From Gallionellaceae bacterium CG11_big_fil_rev_8_21_14_0_20_60_62 (lineage in GTDB: Bacteria > Pseudomonadota > Gammaproteobacteria > Burkholderiales > Gallionellaceae): a stretch of DNA of 12,983 nt. Within the stretch, counting starts at the first letter, position 1; the number at the start of each line of letters is the position of its first letter. The notes under the pieces are model-generated. The model was not told where the DNA came from, did not search any database, and saw only the letters and a list, made by a program, of their open reading frames with translations. Both the position numbers and the translations under genes were made by a program. This document shows positions 1-8,590 of this stretch, piece after piece. The stretch is taken from contig PCWU01000003.1 of the NCBI GenBank assembly GCA_002787455.1, forward strand, positions 1,691-14,673, given 5' to 3'.

Positions 1-375
1 GCTCACGCCTGCCGCGTTATACAGCGTGATCAGCCTGCGCGCCTTGGCAATCGTGGCAGCCGTATCAAACGACAGTCGCGCATCCACTTCGGTCGAGATG
101 CGGCCGGGTATGCTCTTGAGCACTTCCACCCCGACACTGACTGCCAGCAGATCCATCGCGTTATGCAGTTGCTGGTCGTGTTCGCCGCTTTGCGCCCTGG
201 CCGCGCCGATCGCCGCTCCGATCAGCGGCGCGTATTCGGGCAAGCCGGAAGCCTTGAGCAGCAGCGAGGGATTGGTGGTCGCGTCTTCGGGCCGGTGCTG
301 ACGGATCGCCGCGATGTCGCCGCTGTCGGCGACGATGGTGGTCATGGTTTTCAGTTGTTCCAATAGATTGCTCAT
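1..375 (-). CDS. tal: Transaldolase, TalB type (partial, N-terminal 125 residues)
   Basis: Transaldolase of the non-oxidative pentose phosphate pathway moves a dihydroxyacetone unit between sugar phosphates in the cytoplasm. The window edge cuts the gene: only the first 125 codons are visible, so the Schiff-base lysine (about residue 132 in E. coli TalB) lies outside. What is visible aligns with TalB without gaps at key residues: Asp17 in TTIVADSGD, Asn35 in DATTNPS, and Glu96 in GRISTEVDAR. The ATG at 375 is preceded by AGAGGA, a good ribosome binding site. It starts 27 bp after the DUF3047 stop and so looks like the last visible gene of the arsS operon. Family assignment is very secure. Whether it serves the operon's product by supplying a sugar, or is a housekeeping copy transcribed by read-through, cannot be told here. 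Confidence 0.95.
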   Translation of the reverse strand, partial: MSNLLEQLKTMTTIVADSGDIAAIRQHRPEDATTNPSLLLKASGLPEYAPLIGAAIGAARAQSGEHDQQLHNAMDLLAVSVGVEVLKSIPGRISTEVDARLSFDTAATIAKARRLITLYNAAGVS

Positions 376-402
376 TTTTTTCCTCTTAAATAATCCTGCA
401 CC

Positions 403-1143
403 TTACTCAAAAACACAGGCGTTATCGCGCGCCACAAAATGGAAATCGGCAAACCCGGCACGCGCATATTCGCCGGTGTTGTCGGTATCGGCAGCCAGCG
501 CGAGCTGCACTATTGCCGCCTGCGGCGAACCGAATTCGGCAATCACATCCCGCTGCACATCGTGCCGCGCCACTACCCAGCGCCCGGCATTTGCCGCACC
601 CGATTCGGCCACAATAACGCGGGTGCGGCCGGTGTAGGCATTGGGCCGCCGCGTGCCGACCGGGTAACGGTTATCCCACACATAATTGAGCGCCGCATCC
701 GGCACCGCATCGCCGTAGATCGTGCGCGCCAGCGCCAGCTTGCCGCGCAACATCCAGCCGATTTCATCCGGCGGCAGGGCAAACGAAACATACACCCGCG
801 CCGCATAATCATCACCCGCCTTGGTGGCAAGATCGGCATTCACCAGCGGCGCATCCACGCGCCAGCGCCAGCACAGCACCGGGGTGCGATTCAGATCCAC
901 CGCAACGGGACGCGCCAGCAGGGTCATGCTGCGCTCGGCCACGGCCTCCACCGCCAGCACGCCGTCCCATTGTCTGATGCGGTAACGGGTGGGCGCCGTA
1001 TCACGGTTCAATTGGATGCGCTGCCAGGGCGGGGGAATGTCGGCCAAGTCCGGCGTTTGCGGCGGCAACCACACCGACTGTGCAGCATGAGACAAACCGA
1101 AACAGAAAATCCACAACACAAAAGCAAAACTAAACGGGTACAA
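403..1143 (-). CDS. DUF3047 domain protein, exported
   Basis: This is a member of the DUF3047 family, whose function is unknown. Family landmarks seen in the mature part are a CWRWRVDAPL strand, a DDYAARVYVSF stretch, ALNYVWDN, a NAYTGRTRVIV stretch, DVQRDVIAEFG and a late ADTDNTGEYA motif. A hydrophobic N-terminal stretch ending in SHA-AQS looks like a signal peptide, so the protein is probably periplasmic. The start is uncertain. A TTG at 1143 has GGAGG four bases upstream, gives a 246-residue protein, and overlaps the glycosyltransferase stop by 14 nt. An ATG at 1188 would add a basic N-region (MNRAICAGCRKTGGR) but lacks a clear ribosome binding site, and the longest frame begins at 1215. 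The gene lies between a TIGR04282 glycosyltransferase and a transaldolase, which places an exported factor inside the arsenosugar-type operon. Confidence 0.85.
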   Translation of the reverse strand: MYPFSFAFVLWIFCFGLSHAAQSVWLPPQTPDLADIPPPWQRIQLNRDTAPTRYRIRQWDGVLAVEAVAERSMTLLARPVAVDLNRTPVLCWRWRVDAPLVNADLATKAGDDYAARVYVSFALPPDEIGWMLRGKLALARTIYGDAVPDAALNYVWDNRYPVGTRRPNAYTGRTRVIVAESGAANAGRWVVARHDVQRDVIAEFGSPQAAIVQLALAADTDNTGEYARAGFADFHFVARDNACVFE

Positions 1144-1753
1144 ACGGCCTCCAGTTTTCCGGCAACCAGCGCAAATCGCGCGGTTCATCCACATCATGCA
1201 ACATTTGCCCGACATACACCGACAGGCCCAGCCGGGCTATCTGCCCCAAGGTGCTCACCGCCACCGCATCGGTGCTCCACGGGATGTTGGCAAACAGCGC
1301 GGGATCAAAACAATCCAGCCCGAGCAAAGCGTAACCGCCGTCCGCCGCGCAATGGATCGTCGCGTCGTGATCGAACAGGCGCTGCCGCGCCTCTTCCAGC
1401 AGTTGCGGCGTCAGCTCGATGCAGTCGGTGCCGATCAGGATGACCTGCTCGCCCTGCTCGATCCGCCGGCGCGCGGCGCGTGCCAGGCGCGCGCCGAGAT
1501 CGCCTTCTCCCTGATCACTGATTTCGATCCCTTGCGGCAAGTAGATGCCGCGCCAGGCTTTGTCCCCGATGGCGGGGGTGACACACAATTCAACCGGGCC
1601 GATTTGCGCTTTCAGTGCGCTGCGCACCGTGTGCAGCAGCATGCGCCGCGCCAGTGCTGCCGCACCCTGCATGCCCAGCGCCGGGATCAGGCGGGTCTTG
1701 GCAAAGCCCGGTTTTGGCGCTTTGGCAAAGATAATGATGCGCGCCGGCTTCAT
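1130..1753 (-). CDS. TIGR04282-family (DUF2064) glycosyltransferase, arsenosugar-cluster type
   Basis: This cytoplasmic protein has a nucleotidyl/glycosyltransferase-A fold and belongs to the DUF2064/TIGR04282 family, named for its occurrence in arsenosugar biosynthesis clusters. From the ATG at 1753 it has 207 residues, normal for the family. Visible motifs are the N-terminal nucleotide-binding signature FAKAPKPGFAKTRL (residues 9-22), GTDCIEL (108-114, matching the family's GsDcP-like acidic site), AADGGYALLGL (137-147) and DVDEPRDL near the C-terminus. The frame stays open upstream to 1879, but the ATG at 1753 overlaps the preceding TGA as ATGA and begins directly at the conserved region, so it is preferred. 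The donor and acceptor sugars are not known from sequence. Coupling to the GT2 gene upstream indicates that the two act in the same pathway. Confidence 0.9.
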   Translation of the reverse strand: MKPARIIIFAKAPKPGFAKTRLIPALGMQGAAALARRMLLHTVRSALKAQIGPVELCVTPAIGDKAWRGIYLPQGIEISDQGEGDLGARLARAARRRIEQGEQVILIGTDCIELTPQLLEEARQRLFDHDATIHCAADGGYALLGLDCFDPALFANIPWSTDAVAVSTLGQIARLGLSVYVGQMLHDVDEPRDLRWLPENWRPFVPV

Positions 1754-2424
1754 TGGTATTGCTCGGCAAGAAGGCCGGCGTCGATGCCGCGCCAGTATTC
1801 CCAGCGCAGGCGCCACATCAGAAAGATGGTGCGCCACACCCCGCGCGTTTCCCAGCGCCGCCCGGAGGTGTTGACGCATTGATGCAGACAGGCGGGCGGC
1901 GAAATTTTTTTGAGGCGTTTACTTATCTCGACATCCTCCATCAGGGGTTGCGCGGGGAAACCGCCCAGCCGCAAAAAAATCTCGCGGCGCATGAACATCG
2001 CCTGGTCGCCGGTGGCGATGCCGGTCCAGCGCGAGCGCGCGTTCATCGCTGCCGCGACCACTTTGAGCATGAACGGGCGGCCGACAATGCACACATCGAA
2101 ACGCCCCCAGCAGCGGTCACCGTCCGCCAGCGCTTGCAGGATATGGTGGGGGGCGCCAGGCGGCAAACGGGTGTCGGCATGCAAAAACAGCAGCGCCTCT
2201 CCGCTCGCCGCTGCCGCGCCCGCGTTCATTTGCAACGCGCGCCCGCGCCCGGCGCGCACCAGCCGGAACCCCGCCACTTCGACCAGCGCGGCGGAGCCGT
2301 CGGTGCTGCCGCCGTCGGCAAAAATGATCTCGTGTCCGCCCCGGCGCAGCGGCAGCAAATGCGCGAACAGGTCGGGCAACTGGCGCGCTTCGTTAAGGAT
2401 GGGGATGATCACCGACAGGCGCAT
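1750..2424 (-). CDS. TIGR04283-family glycosyltransferase (GT2), arsenosugar-cluster type
   Basis: This is a family 2 glycosyltransferase with a GT-A fold, about 224 residues, matching the TIGR04283 family named for arsenosugar biosynthesis clusters. It opens with the classic VIIPILNEA strand, then ADGGSTDG (Asp37 for nucleotide-sugar binding), a metal-binding HAD triad at 82-84 in FLHADTRLP, a TGDQAMFMRR segment and the catalytic-region MEDVEIS (Glu163, Asp164). No signal peptide is seen, and hydrophobic residues near the C-terminus (IFLMWRLRW) may let it sit at the membrane. Two tandem ATG codons occur. The first (2427) overlaps the dedA stop as ATGA but lies 1 nt from GGAGG; the second (2424) has a workable 4-nt spacing and is chosen. 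It ends in an ATGA overlap with the TIGR04282 gene. Family confidence is high; substrates are unknown. Confidence 0.9.
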   Translation of the reverse strand: MRLSVIIPILNEARQLPDLFAHLLPLRRGGHEIIFADGGSTDGSAALVEVAGFRLVRAGRGRALQMNAGAAAASGEALLFLHADTRLPPGAPHHILQALADGDRCWGRFDVCIVGRPFMLKVVAAAMNARSRWTGIATGDQAMFMRREIFLRLGGFPAQPLMEDVEISKRLKKISPPACLHQCVNTSGRRWETRGVWRTIFLMWRLRWEYWRGIDAGLLAEQYQ

Positions 2425-3077
2425 CATGCCTCCTTGCCCGGCGCGGCATCACCGGTGGCGAACTGCGCCTTGCCGTGGCGCGCGCGGATCCATACTTTGA
2501 GCGCGATGAAGATCAGCACCATCGCGCCCGCCACGGTCAGCAGCGCGGAATGGGCGGACTGCATCTGCTCGAACACCCGGTTGATCTCTTCCGCCAGCAG
2601 CCAGCCGCCGCTTACCACCGTGCTTGCCCACAACAGCGCGCCGATGCTGTCGTAGAGCAGGAATTGCGGCCATGACAAGCCGGAAATTCCCGCCATGGGC
2701 GAGGCAAAGGTGCGGAAACCCGGCACGAAACGCGCCACGATCAGACTGCGCGGGCCGAAGCGCAACAGCATTTCCCGGGCTTTTATGGTGCAGGCGGAAG
2801 AGCCGAAACTGAAACGGCAATAAAGTTGCACCAGACGCGCGGCGCCGATGCGCCCGACGAAATACCAGAAGCTGTCGCTCACGATCGCCGCTACCGCGGC
2901 CGTCAGCACCACCGGCAGCCAGCCCAGCACGCCGCCGGCGACTATGCTTCCGGCCAGCAGCAACGTGGCTTCGCTGGCCATCGGAATCCCCGCGTTTTCC
3001 AGCATGACCCCGCCGAATACCGCGCCCAGCCCGTATTCGGAGAACAAGCCCAGGATTTTTTCTTTGAGGTCTTCCAT
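2424..3077 (-). CDS. DedA-family integral membrane protein
   Basis: This 217-residue membrane protein belongs to the DedA/SNARE-associated superfamily. Members include transporters that flip lipid carriers such as undecaprenyl phosphate, and proteins needed for proton-motive force and drug resistance. Seen here are the N-terminal re-entrant region with the conserved acidic pattern LENAGIPMASE (residues 26-36), hydrophobic segments around 40-72 and 135-165, the family signature FGPRSLIVARFVPGFR (107-122) with its functional arginines, and a final membrane helix near 178-197 followed by a basic tail. The start at 3077 is preceded by a G-rich, SD-like GGGGTGA. It lies 23 bp after the TVP38-oxidoreductase stop and overlaps the GT2 gene start, so it is in the arsS operon. 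It is the second SNARE-associated-type membrane domain in consecutive genes. Substrate unknown. Confidence 0.93.
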   Translation of the reverse strand: MEDLKEKILGLFSEYGLGAVFGGVMLENAGIPMASEATLLLAGSIVAGGVLGWLPVVLTAAVAAIVSDSFWYFVGRIGAARLVQLYCRFSFGSSACTIKAREMLLRFGPRSLIVARFVPGFRTFASPMAGISGLSWPQFLLYDSIGALLWASTVVSGGWLLAEEINRVFEQMQSAHSALLTVAGAMVLIFIALKVWIRARHGKAQFATGDAAPGKEA

Positions 3078-3100
3078 ACCGATTCACCCCGTTGTGATGT

Positions 3101-5247
3101 TTAGCCCCGGCGCCAGGCGTGGTAGCGTTCCAGCCAGCGCAACACCGCCTGCGGCGCATGGGCGCGCTTCCATTCGCCTGCGGCGTATTTGTTGGCCTCC
3201 GCCAGCGTGGGATAAGTGTGGATGGTGCCGAGGATCTTGTTCAAGCCCAACCCGTGCTTCATCGCCAGCACGAATTCAGCCAGCAGGTCGCCCGCGTGTT
3301 CGCCCACGATGGTTACGCCGAGGATCTTGTCCTTACCCGGCACGGTCAACACTTTGACGAAGCCGTGCGTGGTGCCATCGGCGATGGCGCGATCCAGTTC
3401 TTCGTTGTTGAATTTCACCACCTCGTAAGTGATGCCTTTCTCTTTCGCATCCTGCTCGTTGAGGCCGACTCGCGCCACTTCCGGCTCGATGAAGGTCGCC
3501 CACGGAATGACGGAATAGTCCACCTTGAAGCGTTTGAAGTCGCCGAACAGCGCGTTCACCGCCGCGTACCACGCCTGATGCGCGGCGGTGTGGGTGAATT
3601 GATACGGCCCGGCCACATCGCCTGCGGCATAGATGTTCGGATACAGCGTTTCCAGGTAGTCGTTGGTAGTCACCGTGCGCTGCACGGGAATGCCCAATTC
3701 TTCCAGCCCAAATCCTTTCAATCTCGCGCTACGACCCACCGCGCAAATCAATGCGTCAAACTCGATGCGGCGCGATTCGCCTTCATGTTCCACCACGATG
3801 AATTTGCGTTCGCCTTCTTTCTCGCAGCGCACCGCCTTGTGATCGGTCAGCACTTCAACGCCGTCGGCAACCAGTGCGGCACGCGCCAGTTCAGACACTT
3901 CGATATCTTCACGGATCATGATGCGCGGTGCCATTTCGATCTGTGTCACGCCCGAACCCAGCCGCGCAAAACTCTGCGCCAGCTCGCAGCCGATCGGCCC
4001 GCCGCCCAGCACCACCAGTCGCTGCGGTGCTTCATCCAATTCGGCAAAGGTTGACCACAGCGTGTCGCTGGTGACATAGCCCACGTCACTCAATCCGGGC
4101 AGCGGCGGCACGAAAGGCTGTGCGCCGGTGGCGATGACGATGCTGCGCGTGGTGAGTTTTTGCGTCGTGCCATCGTGCAATTTGATTTCCACCGTCCACG
4201 GGTCGGTGATGCGCGCATAACCCTGCAACACTTCCACGCCAAGGCCGGTGTAACGCTCCACGCTGTCGTGCGGCGCAACGTCGGCAATCACCCGATGTAC
4301 GCGCGCCATGACTTTGCGGAAACTAAACTCGGGTGACATTGCACTCAAACCGTAGTGCTCGCCGTGGCGCATCTGGCTTGCCAACTTGGCACTTTTGATG
4401 ATGGCCTTGCTCGGTACGCAACCGTAGTTAAGACAATCTCCACCCATCTTGTGCGTTTCGATCAGCGTGACTTTGGCCTTCACCGCCGCCGCGATATACG
4501 CCGACACCAGCCCTGCCGCGCCGCCGCCGATGACGATCAGGTTGCGGTCGAATTTGGCCGGACGCTGCCATTTGGCATAGACGCGGCGGCGTTGCAGCCA
4601 CTGGATAAATTTGTTGGCGATCACGGGAAACACTCCCAGCAAAACAAACGAGAACAACAGTCCAGGCGAAAGAATGCCGGACAGACTTTCGAGTTGCGCG
4701 AGCTGCGTGCCCGCGTTGACGAACACCAGTGTGCCCGCCAGCATGCCGAGCTGGCTCACCCAGTAGAAAGTACGCGCGCGCATCGCGGTCAGTCCCAGCA
4801 GCAGGTTGATCAGGAAGAACGGGAACACCGGCACCATGCGCAGGGTGAACAGGTACAGCGCGCCGTCGCGGGCGATGCCGTCGTTGATGGTTTTGAGTTT
4901 GTCGCCGAAGCGCTGCTGCACCGTATCGCGCAGCACGAAGCGCGAGGCCAGAAAGGCCAGCGTCGCGCCGATGCTGGAGGCGAACGACACCAGCAGTGCG
5001 CCCCACAGCAGGCCGAACAGGGCGCCCATCGCCAGCGTCATCACCAGCGCGCCCGGCAAGGACAGCGCGGCGACCAGTACATAGCCGATGAAGGCGATAC
5101 CGGTCACCAGCCAGGGCGATTGGTCTTTCAGCGCGATGAATTCGTCGCGCCGGGATTGCAGGGTTTCCAGCGTCAGATACTGGTGCAGGTCAAAGGCAAA
5201 GAACAGCCCCGCCAGCAGCGCAACTGCCGCCAACAAAAGAAGTTTTT

Positions 5248-5251
<4 letters not shown>
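3101..5251 (-). CDS. TVP38/TMEM64 membrane domain fused to FAD-dependent disulfide-type oxidoreductase
   Basis: This is a two-domain protein of 716 residues. Residues 1-225 form a TVP38/TMEM64 (SNARE-associated, DedA-like) membrane domain with hydrophobic segments near 3-20, 48-105, 135-180 and 195-215, including the signature-like FTLRMVPVFPF (135-145). Residues 236-716 are a class I pyridine nucleotide-disulfide oxidoreductase resembling dihydrolipoamide dehydrogenase and mercuric reductase. It has the FAD fingerprint GGGAAG (242-247), the redox disulfide Cys273/Cys278 in GGDCLNYGCVPSK, the NAD(P)H fingerprint GGGPIG (416-421), the FAD-ribityl Asp545 in AAGDVAG, and a dimerisation domain ending in HTYPTLAE (678-685). 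The catalytic-base His of Lpd and glutathione reductase is Tyr680 here, as in mercuric reductase, but MerA's metal-binding N-terminal domain and C-terminal Cys pair are absent. The start overlaps the arsS stop as ATGA. The fusion architecture is known in databases; its substrate is not. Confidence 0.95.
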
Positions 5252-6249
<998 letters not shown>

Positions 6250-6370
6250 GACGATCTCGTTTCAATGGGTGGTGTGGAAGTCGGTGGCGGGGGCCCAATT
6301 CTTACACAAGCGGCTGGGGAACTGGCTGTTCCGGGGAGCGGGCAAGACAGCGATTCACCCGAGCGGGCAT
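6250..6370. other. Intergenic region between msrA and arsS (121 bp)
   Basis: This gap separates the msrA stop from the arsS start on the same strand. It would have to hold the arsS operon promoter if that operon is transcribed independently. I see a short perfect inverted repeat GGAAC-TGGCT-GTTCC at 6318-6332, but no T-tract to make it a terminator and no convincing -35/-10 pair. Read-through from msrBA is therefore possible. No ArsR-type operator is recognisable by eye. Confidence 0.4.
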
Positions 6371-6970
6371 TTATTCCGCGTTTCGTTTATCCCCCGCCCG
6401 GCTCCACAACGCTTCCACCCGCGCATCGCGACCGCAGCCGCGCCGGTAATAGCCGTAACGGAGCGGATTCTTCTTGTAATAGTCCTGGTGGTATTCCTCG
6501 GCGGGATAGAACATCCCCGCCTTTTCGATCTCGGTATAAATACGCGAAAAACGCCCGCTCTTTTCCAGCGCAACCAGGCCCGCGCGCGCCAGTTTTTCCT
6601 CCTCCGCATTCTGGAAATAGATGCCGCTGCGATATTGCGAGCCTGAATCGCAGAACTGGCGGTCTTTCACTGTCGGGTCGATGTGGCGCCAGAAATAATC
6701 AAGCAATTTGTCGTAGCCGACCTTTGCCGCATCATAGGTCACCCGCACCGCTTCCGCATGGCCCGTGCCGCCCGCGCTCACCTGCCGGTAGGTCGGATTG
6801 GCGAGATGGCCGGCGGTGTAGCCGGATTCGACCGCGATCACGCCGTTCAACTTTTCGAAATCCGCCTCGAGGCACCAGAAACAGCCGCCGGCAAAGATCG
6901 CGGTTTTCGTTTCGGCGCCGGCAGGTGGCGCAGCCGTCAACAGCGCACACAAAAGAAAGAGCCGCCTCAT
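6371..6970 (-). CDS. msrA: Peptide-methionine (S)-S-oxide reductase MsrA, exported
   Basis: MsrA reduces the S-epimer of methionine sulfoxide in proteins. From the ATG at 6970 it is 199 residues. The catalytic motif is GGCFWCLEADF with Cys30 as nucleophile; further landmarks are GYTAGHLANPTYRQVSAGGTGHAEAV (50-75), FWRHIDPT (93-100), DSGSQYRSGIYF and EYHQDYY. Cys107 and the C-terminal Cys179 could act as resolving residues. The N-terminus MRRLFLLCALLTAAPPAGAE is a Sec-type signal peptide, so repair takes place in the periplasm. The frame remains open upstream as far as 7174, but 6970 overlaps the msrB stop as ATGA and begins at the signal peptide, so it is chosen. It forms an operon with msrB. 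Assignment is very secure. Confidence 0.96.
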   Translation of the reverse strand: MRRLFLLCALLTAAPPAGAETKTAIFAGGCFWCLEADFEKLNGVIAVESGYTAGHLANPTYRQVSAGGTGHAEAVRVTYDAAKVGYDKLLDYFWRHIDPTVKDRQFCDSGSQYRSGIYFQNAEEEKLARAGLVALEKSGRFSRIYTEIEKAGMFYPAEEYHQDYYKKNPLRYGYYRRGCGRDARVEALWSRAGDKRNAE

Positions 6971-7467
6971 GCGCGCAGGGCAGGCAGGGCCGTGCCTTCG
7001 GCGATAAATTCCAGCGCCAGGCCGTTGTTGCAATAGCGCAAGCCGGTCGGCTGCGGCCCGTCGCCGAACACGTGCCCCTGATGCCCGCCGCAGCGCGCGC
7101 AGTGGTATTCGGTGCGCGGATAAATCAATTTGTAATCGGTGCGGCTTGCCACGGCGTTCGGCAGGGACTGCCAAAAACTCGGCCAGCCGGTGCCGCTGTC
7201 GTATTTCTGCGCCGAGGAGAACAACGGCAATGAACAGGCGGCGCAGATAAAAGTGCCCGCGCGTTTTTCGCGGTTCAACGCGCTGCTGCCCGCGCGTTCG
7301 GTGGCTTCCTCGAACAGGATTTCATAGCGTTCGCGCGGCAACAGCGCGCGCCACTCGGTTTTGCTCTTGTTCAGCTTTTGCACCAGTGCGGTGCCTTTGG
7401 CCGCAAAGGGGAAGAGCAAAATCAGCGCCAACCCCATCATCGATTGCAGAAAATTTCGACGTTTCAT
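6967..7467 (-). CDS. msrB: Peptide-methionine (R)-S-oxide reductase MsrB, Tat-exported
   Basis: MsrB reduces the R-epimer of methionine sulfoxide in proteins, complementing MsrA encoded directly downstream. The 166-residue protein opens with MKRRNFLQ followed by a hydrophobic stretch to about residue 22, a twin-arginine-type signal (RRxFL), so export folded to the periplasm is likely. The SelR domain shows structural zinc cysteines Cys75/Cys78 (CAAC) and Cys123/Cys126 (CARC), SGTGWPSF (91-98), GHVFGDGP (131-138) and the catalytic Cys146 in RYCNN. A strong ribosome binding site AAGGAG stands just before the ATG at 7467. The stop overlaps the msrA start by 4 nt. A sigma70-like promoter is visible upstream (separate entry). 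Assignment is very secure; the Tat call rests on the motif only. Confidence 0.96.
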   Translation of the reverse strand: MKRRNFLQSMMGLALILLFPFAAKGTALVQKLNKSKTEWRALLPRERYEILFEEATERAGSSALNREKRAGTFICAACSLPLFSSAQKYDSGTGWPSFWQSLPNAVASRTDYKLIYPRTEYHCARCGGHQGHVFGDGPQPTGLRYCNNGLALEFIAEGTALPALRA

Positions 7468-7515
7468 GACATTCTCCTTAAATCAAAACGTGATAAAACT
7501 CCCTGTCGCGTAAGG

Positions 7516-7543
7516 ATGATACGCAATGCCGCGACTGAATCAA
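7516..7543 (-). promoter_or_regulatory. Candidate sigma70-type promoter for msrBA
   Basis: Read on the minus strand, TTGATT (7543-7538) is followed after a 16-bp spacer by TATCAT (7521-7516), matching the -35 consensus at 4 of 6 and the -10 at 5 of 6 positions. Transcription would begin near 7509, giving a leader of about 40 nt with the AAGGAG site at its end. It is positioned correctly for msrB. This is a by-eye match only. Confidence 0.4.
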
Positions 7544-7544
7544 G

Positions 7545-7555
7545 GCATAATATGC
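7545..7555 (+). promoter_or_regulatory. Palindrome overlapping a candidate -10 of the YiiX-like gene
   Basis: GCATAATATGC is a perfect 11-bp palindrome, with five-base arms around a central A. It contains CATAAT (7546-7551), a 5-of-6 match to a -10 element on the plus strand. A start of transcription near 7558 would fit the chosen ATG at 7619 and exclude the upstream ATG at 7526. No good -35 is seen, so support is weak. Confidence 0.2.
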
Positions 7556-7618
7556 AGGGGCTTTCTGCGAAAAATCGGCGGCGCATTCGGCGCGCAATTC
7601 AACCTGATCAGGACAATT

Positions 7619-8377
7619 ATGGGCTTGGCATTACACTCGTTGGGCAAGCGGCTGGCGCGCTTTCTGTCGCGCGAACGCGCCGATTTTCAACCCCTGATTC
7701 CGACCAGCGCGGCACAATTGCGCGCCAAGCTGCAGGTGGGCGATGTATTGCTGGTGGAAGGCAGCAGCCGCGCCAGCAGCGCGATCAAATTTCTGACCCA
7801 ATCCACCTGGTCGCATGCCGCGCTGTACGTCGGCGACGAGGCGGCCAATATCCCCGGCCTGCCGGAAGGCGCGTGCATGATCGAGGCCGACATGGCGGAA
7901 GGGGTGCGCGCTGTCTGTCTGGAGGCTTTTGCCGGGCTGCACACGCGCATCAGCCGTCCGTTCGGATTGAATGAAGAGGAGCGGCGCGCGGTCGCGCGCT
8001 ACGCGGTGCAGCGCATCGGCCACCAATATGATCTGCGCAATATTTTTGATCTGTTGCGCTATCTGCTGCCGGCGCCGCCGATCCCGGGCCGCCTGCGCAA
8101 ACACTTGTTGGCGCTGGGCAGCGGCGACCCGACCCGCGCCATCTGTTCCACCCTGATCGCGCAGGCATTCCAGTCCATCCACTACCCCATCCTGCCGCAG
8201 GTCACCCAGCGCACCCTGCAGGACGCCGACTGTCCGGATTGCGCGGAAGAGGTGTTCCGTCTGCGCCACCACAGTTTGTTCACGCCGCGCGATTTCGATG
8301 TGTCGCCGTATTTTGAGGTGATCAAACCGACCGCCTTCAAGGCGGGTTTTGATTACAAGGCGCTGCGCTGGGAATAG
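7619..8377 (+). CDS. YiiX/YebB-like permuted NlpC/P60 (papain-like) hydrolase
   Basis: This 252-residue protein belongs to the circularly permuted branch of the NlpC/P60 superfamily (YiiX/YaeF/YebB-like), whose members are putative cysteine hydrolases thought to act on amide, thioester or lipid substrates. The order of motifs shows the permutation: LQVGDVLLVEG (38-48), then the histidine-bearing TWSHAALYVGD (His66), an acidic MIEAD (Glu89), and only later the likely nucleophile Cys176 in ICSTLIAQAF. No signal peptide is evident, so it is probably cytoplasmic or peripheral. The start at 7619 is preceded by AGGA five bases upstream; the frame extends to an ATG at 7526, but that segment is not family-like. 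It is divergent from msrB and converges on the anti-sigma gene with only 6 bp between stops. Physiological substrate unknown. Confidence 0.82.
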   Translation: MGLALHSLGKRLARFLSRERADFQPLIPTSAAQLRAKLQVGDVLLVEGSSRASSAIKFLTQSTWSHAALYVGDEAANIPGLPEGACMIEADMAEGVRAVCLEAFAGLHTRISRPFGLNEEERRAVARYAVQRIGHQYDLRNIFDLLRYLLPAPPIPGRLRKHLLALGSGDPTRAICSTLIAQAFQSIHYPILPQVTQRTLQDADCPDCAEEVFRLRHHSLFTPRDFDVSPYFEVIKPTAFKAGFDYKALRWE

Positions 8378-8383
8378 GCGGCT

Positions 8384-8590
8384 TCAGCCCTTTCCCTTGT
8401 CCTTTACCCGCTCATCTTCGCCTTTGGCATATGCCCGCGTGATGGCGTGCAAATCGCCCATTTGTTGCTTGAAATTGTGGCAGCCGCTGCACATCATCAG
8501 ATGCACTTGCAGCCCCATGCGGGTTTTCAGCGGCAGCACCTGTTCCTGCGCGTCGGAAATCAGCCTGGTCGCTTCCATGCAGTTCATCAT
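8384..8590 (-). CDS. Zinc-finger (zf-HC2-like) anti-sigma factor candidate
   Basis: This 68-residue protein carries the HxxxCxxC signature of zinc-containing anti-sigma factors: His30, Cys34 and Cys37 in HLMMCSGCHNF. It has no transmembrane segment, so it would be a soluble cytoplasmic regulator that binds and restrains the sigma factor encoded immediately upstream. Such proteins can release the sigma factor when the zinc site is oxidised; whether this one does is inference. The first of two tandem ATGs (8590) overlaps the sigma stop as ATGA and has GGAG seven bases upstream, so it is preferred. The remainder is amphipathic helix with a highly charged, lysine-rich C-terminus (DERVKDKGKG). The size and gene order (sigma then zf-HC2) are typical of the family. 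Confidence 0.85.
   Translation of the reverse strand: MMNCMEATRLISDAQEQVLPLKTRMGLQVHLMMCSGCHNFKQQMGDLHAITRAYAKGEDERVKDKGKG

Noticed and set aside
439..1443. A 334-codon open frame on the plus strand
   Set aside because: Antisense to DUF3047 and the TIGR04282 gene; composition is Arg/His-rich with no recognisable domain.
1753..2655. A 300-codon open frame on the plus strand
   Set aside because: Antisense to the TIGR04283 glycosyltransferase and DedA genes; no family motifs and an implausible His/Gln/Arg-rich composition.
3119..4054. A 311-codon open frame on the plus strand, plus another at 4355-5296
   Set aside because: Both lie opposite the TVP38-oxidoreductase fusion, whose reading frame has several intact motifs.
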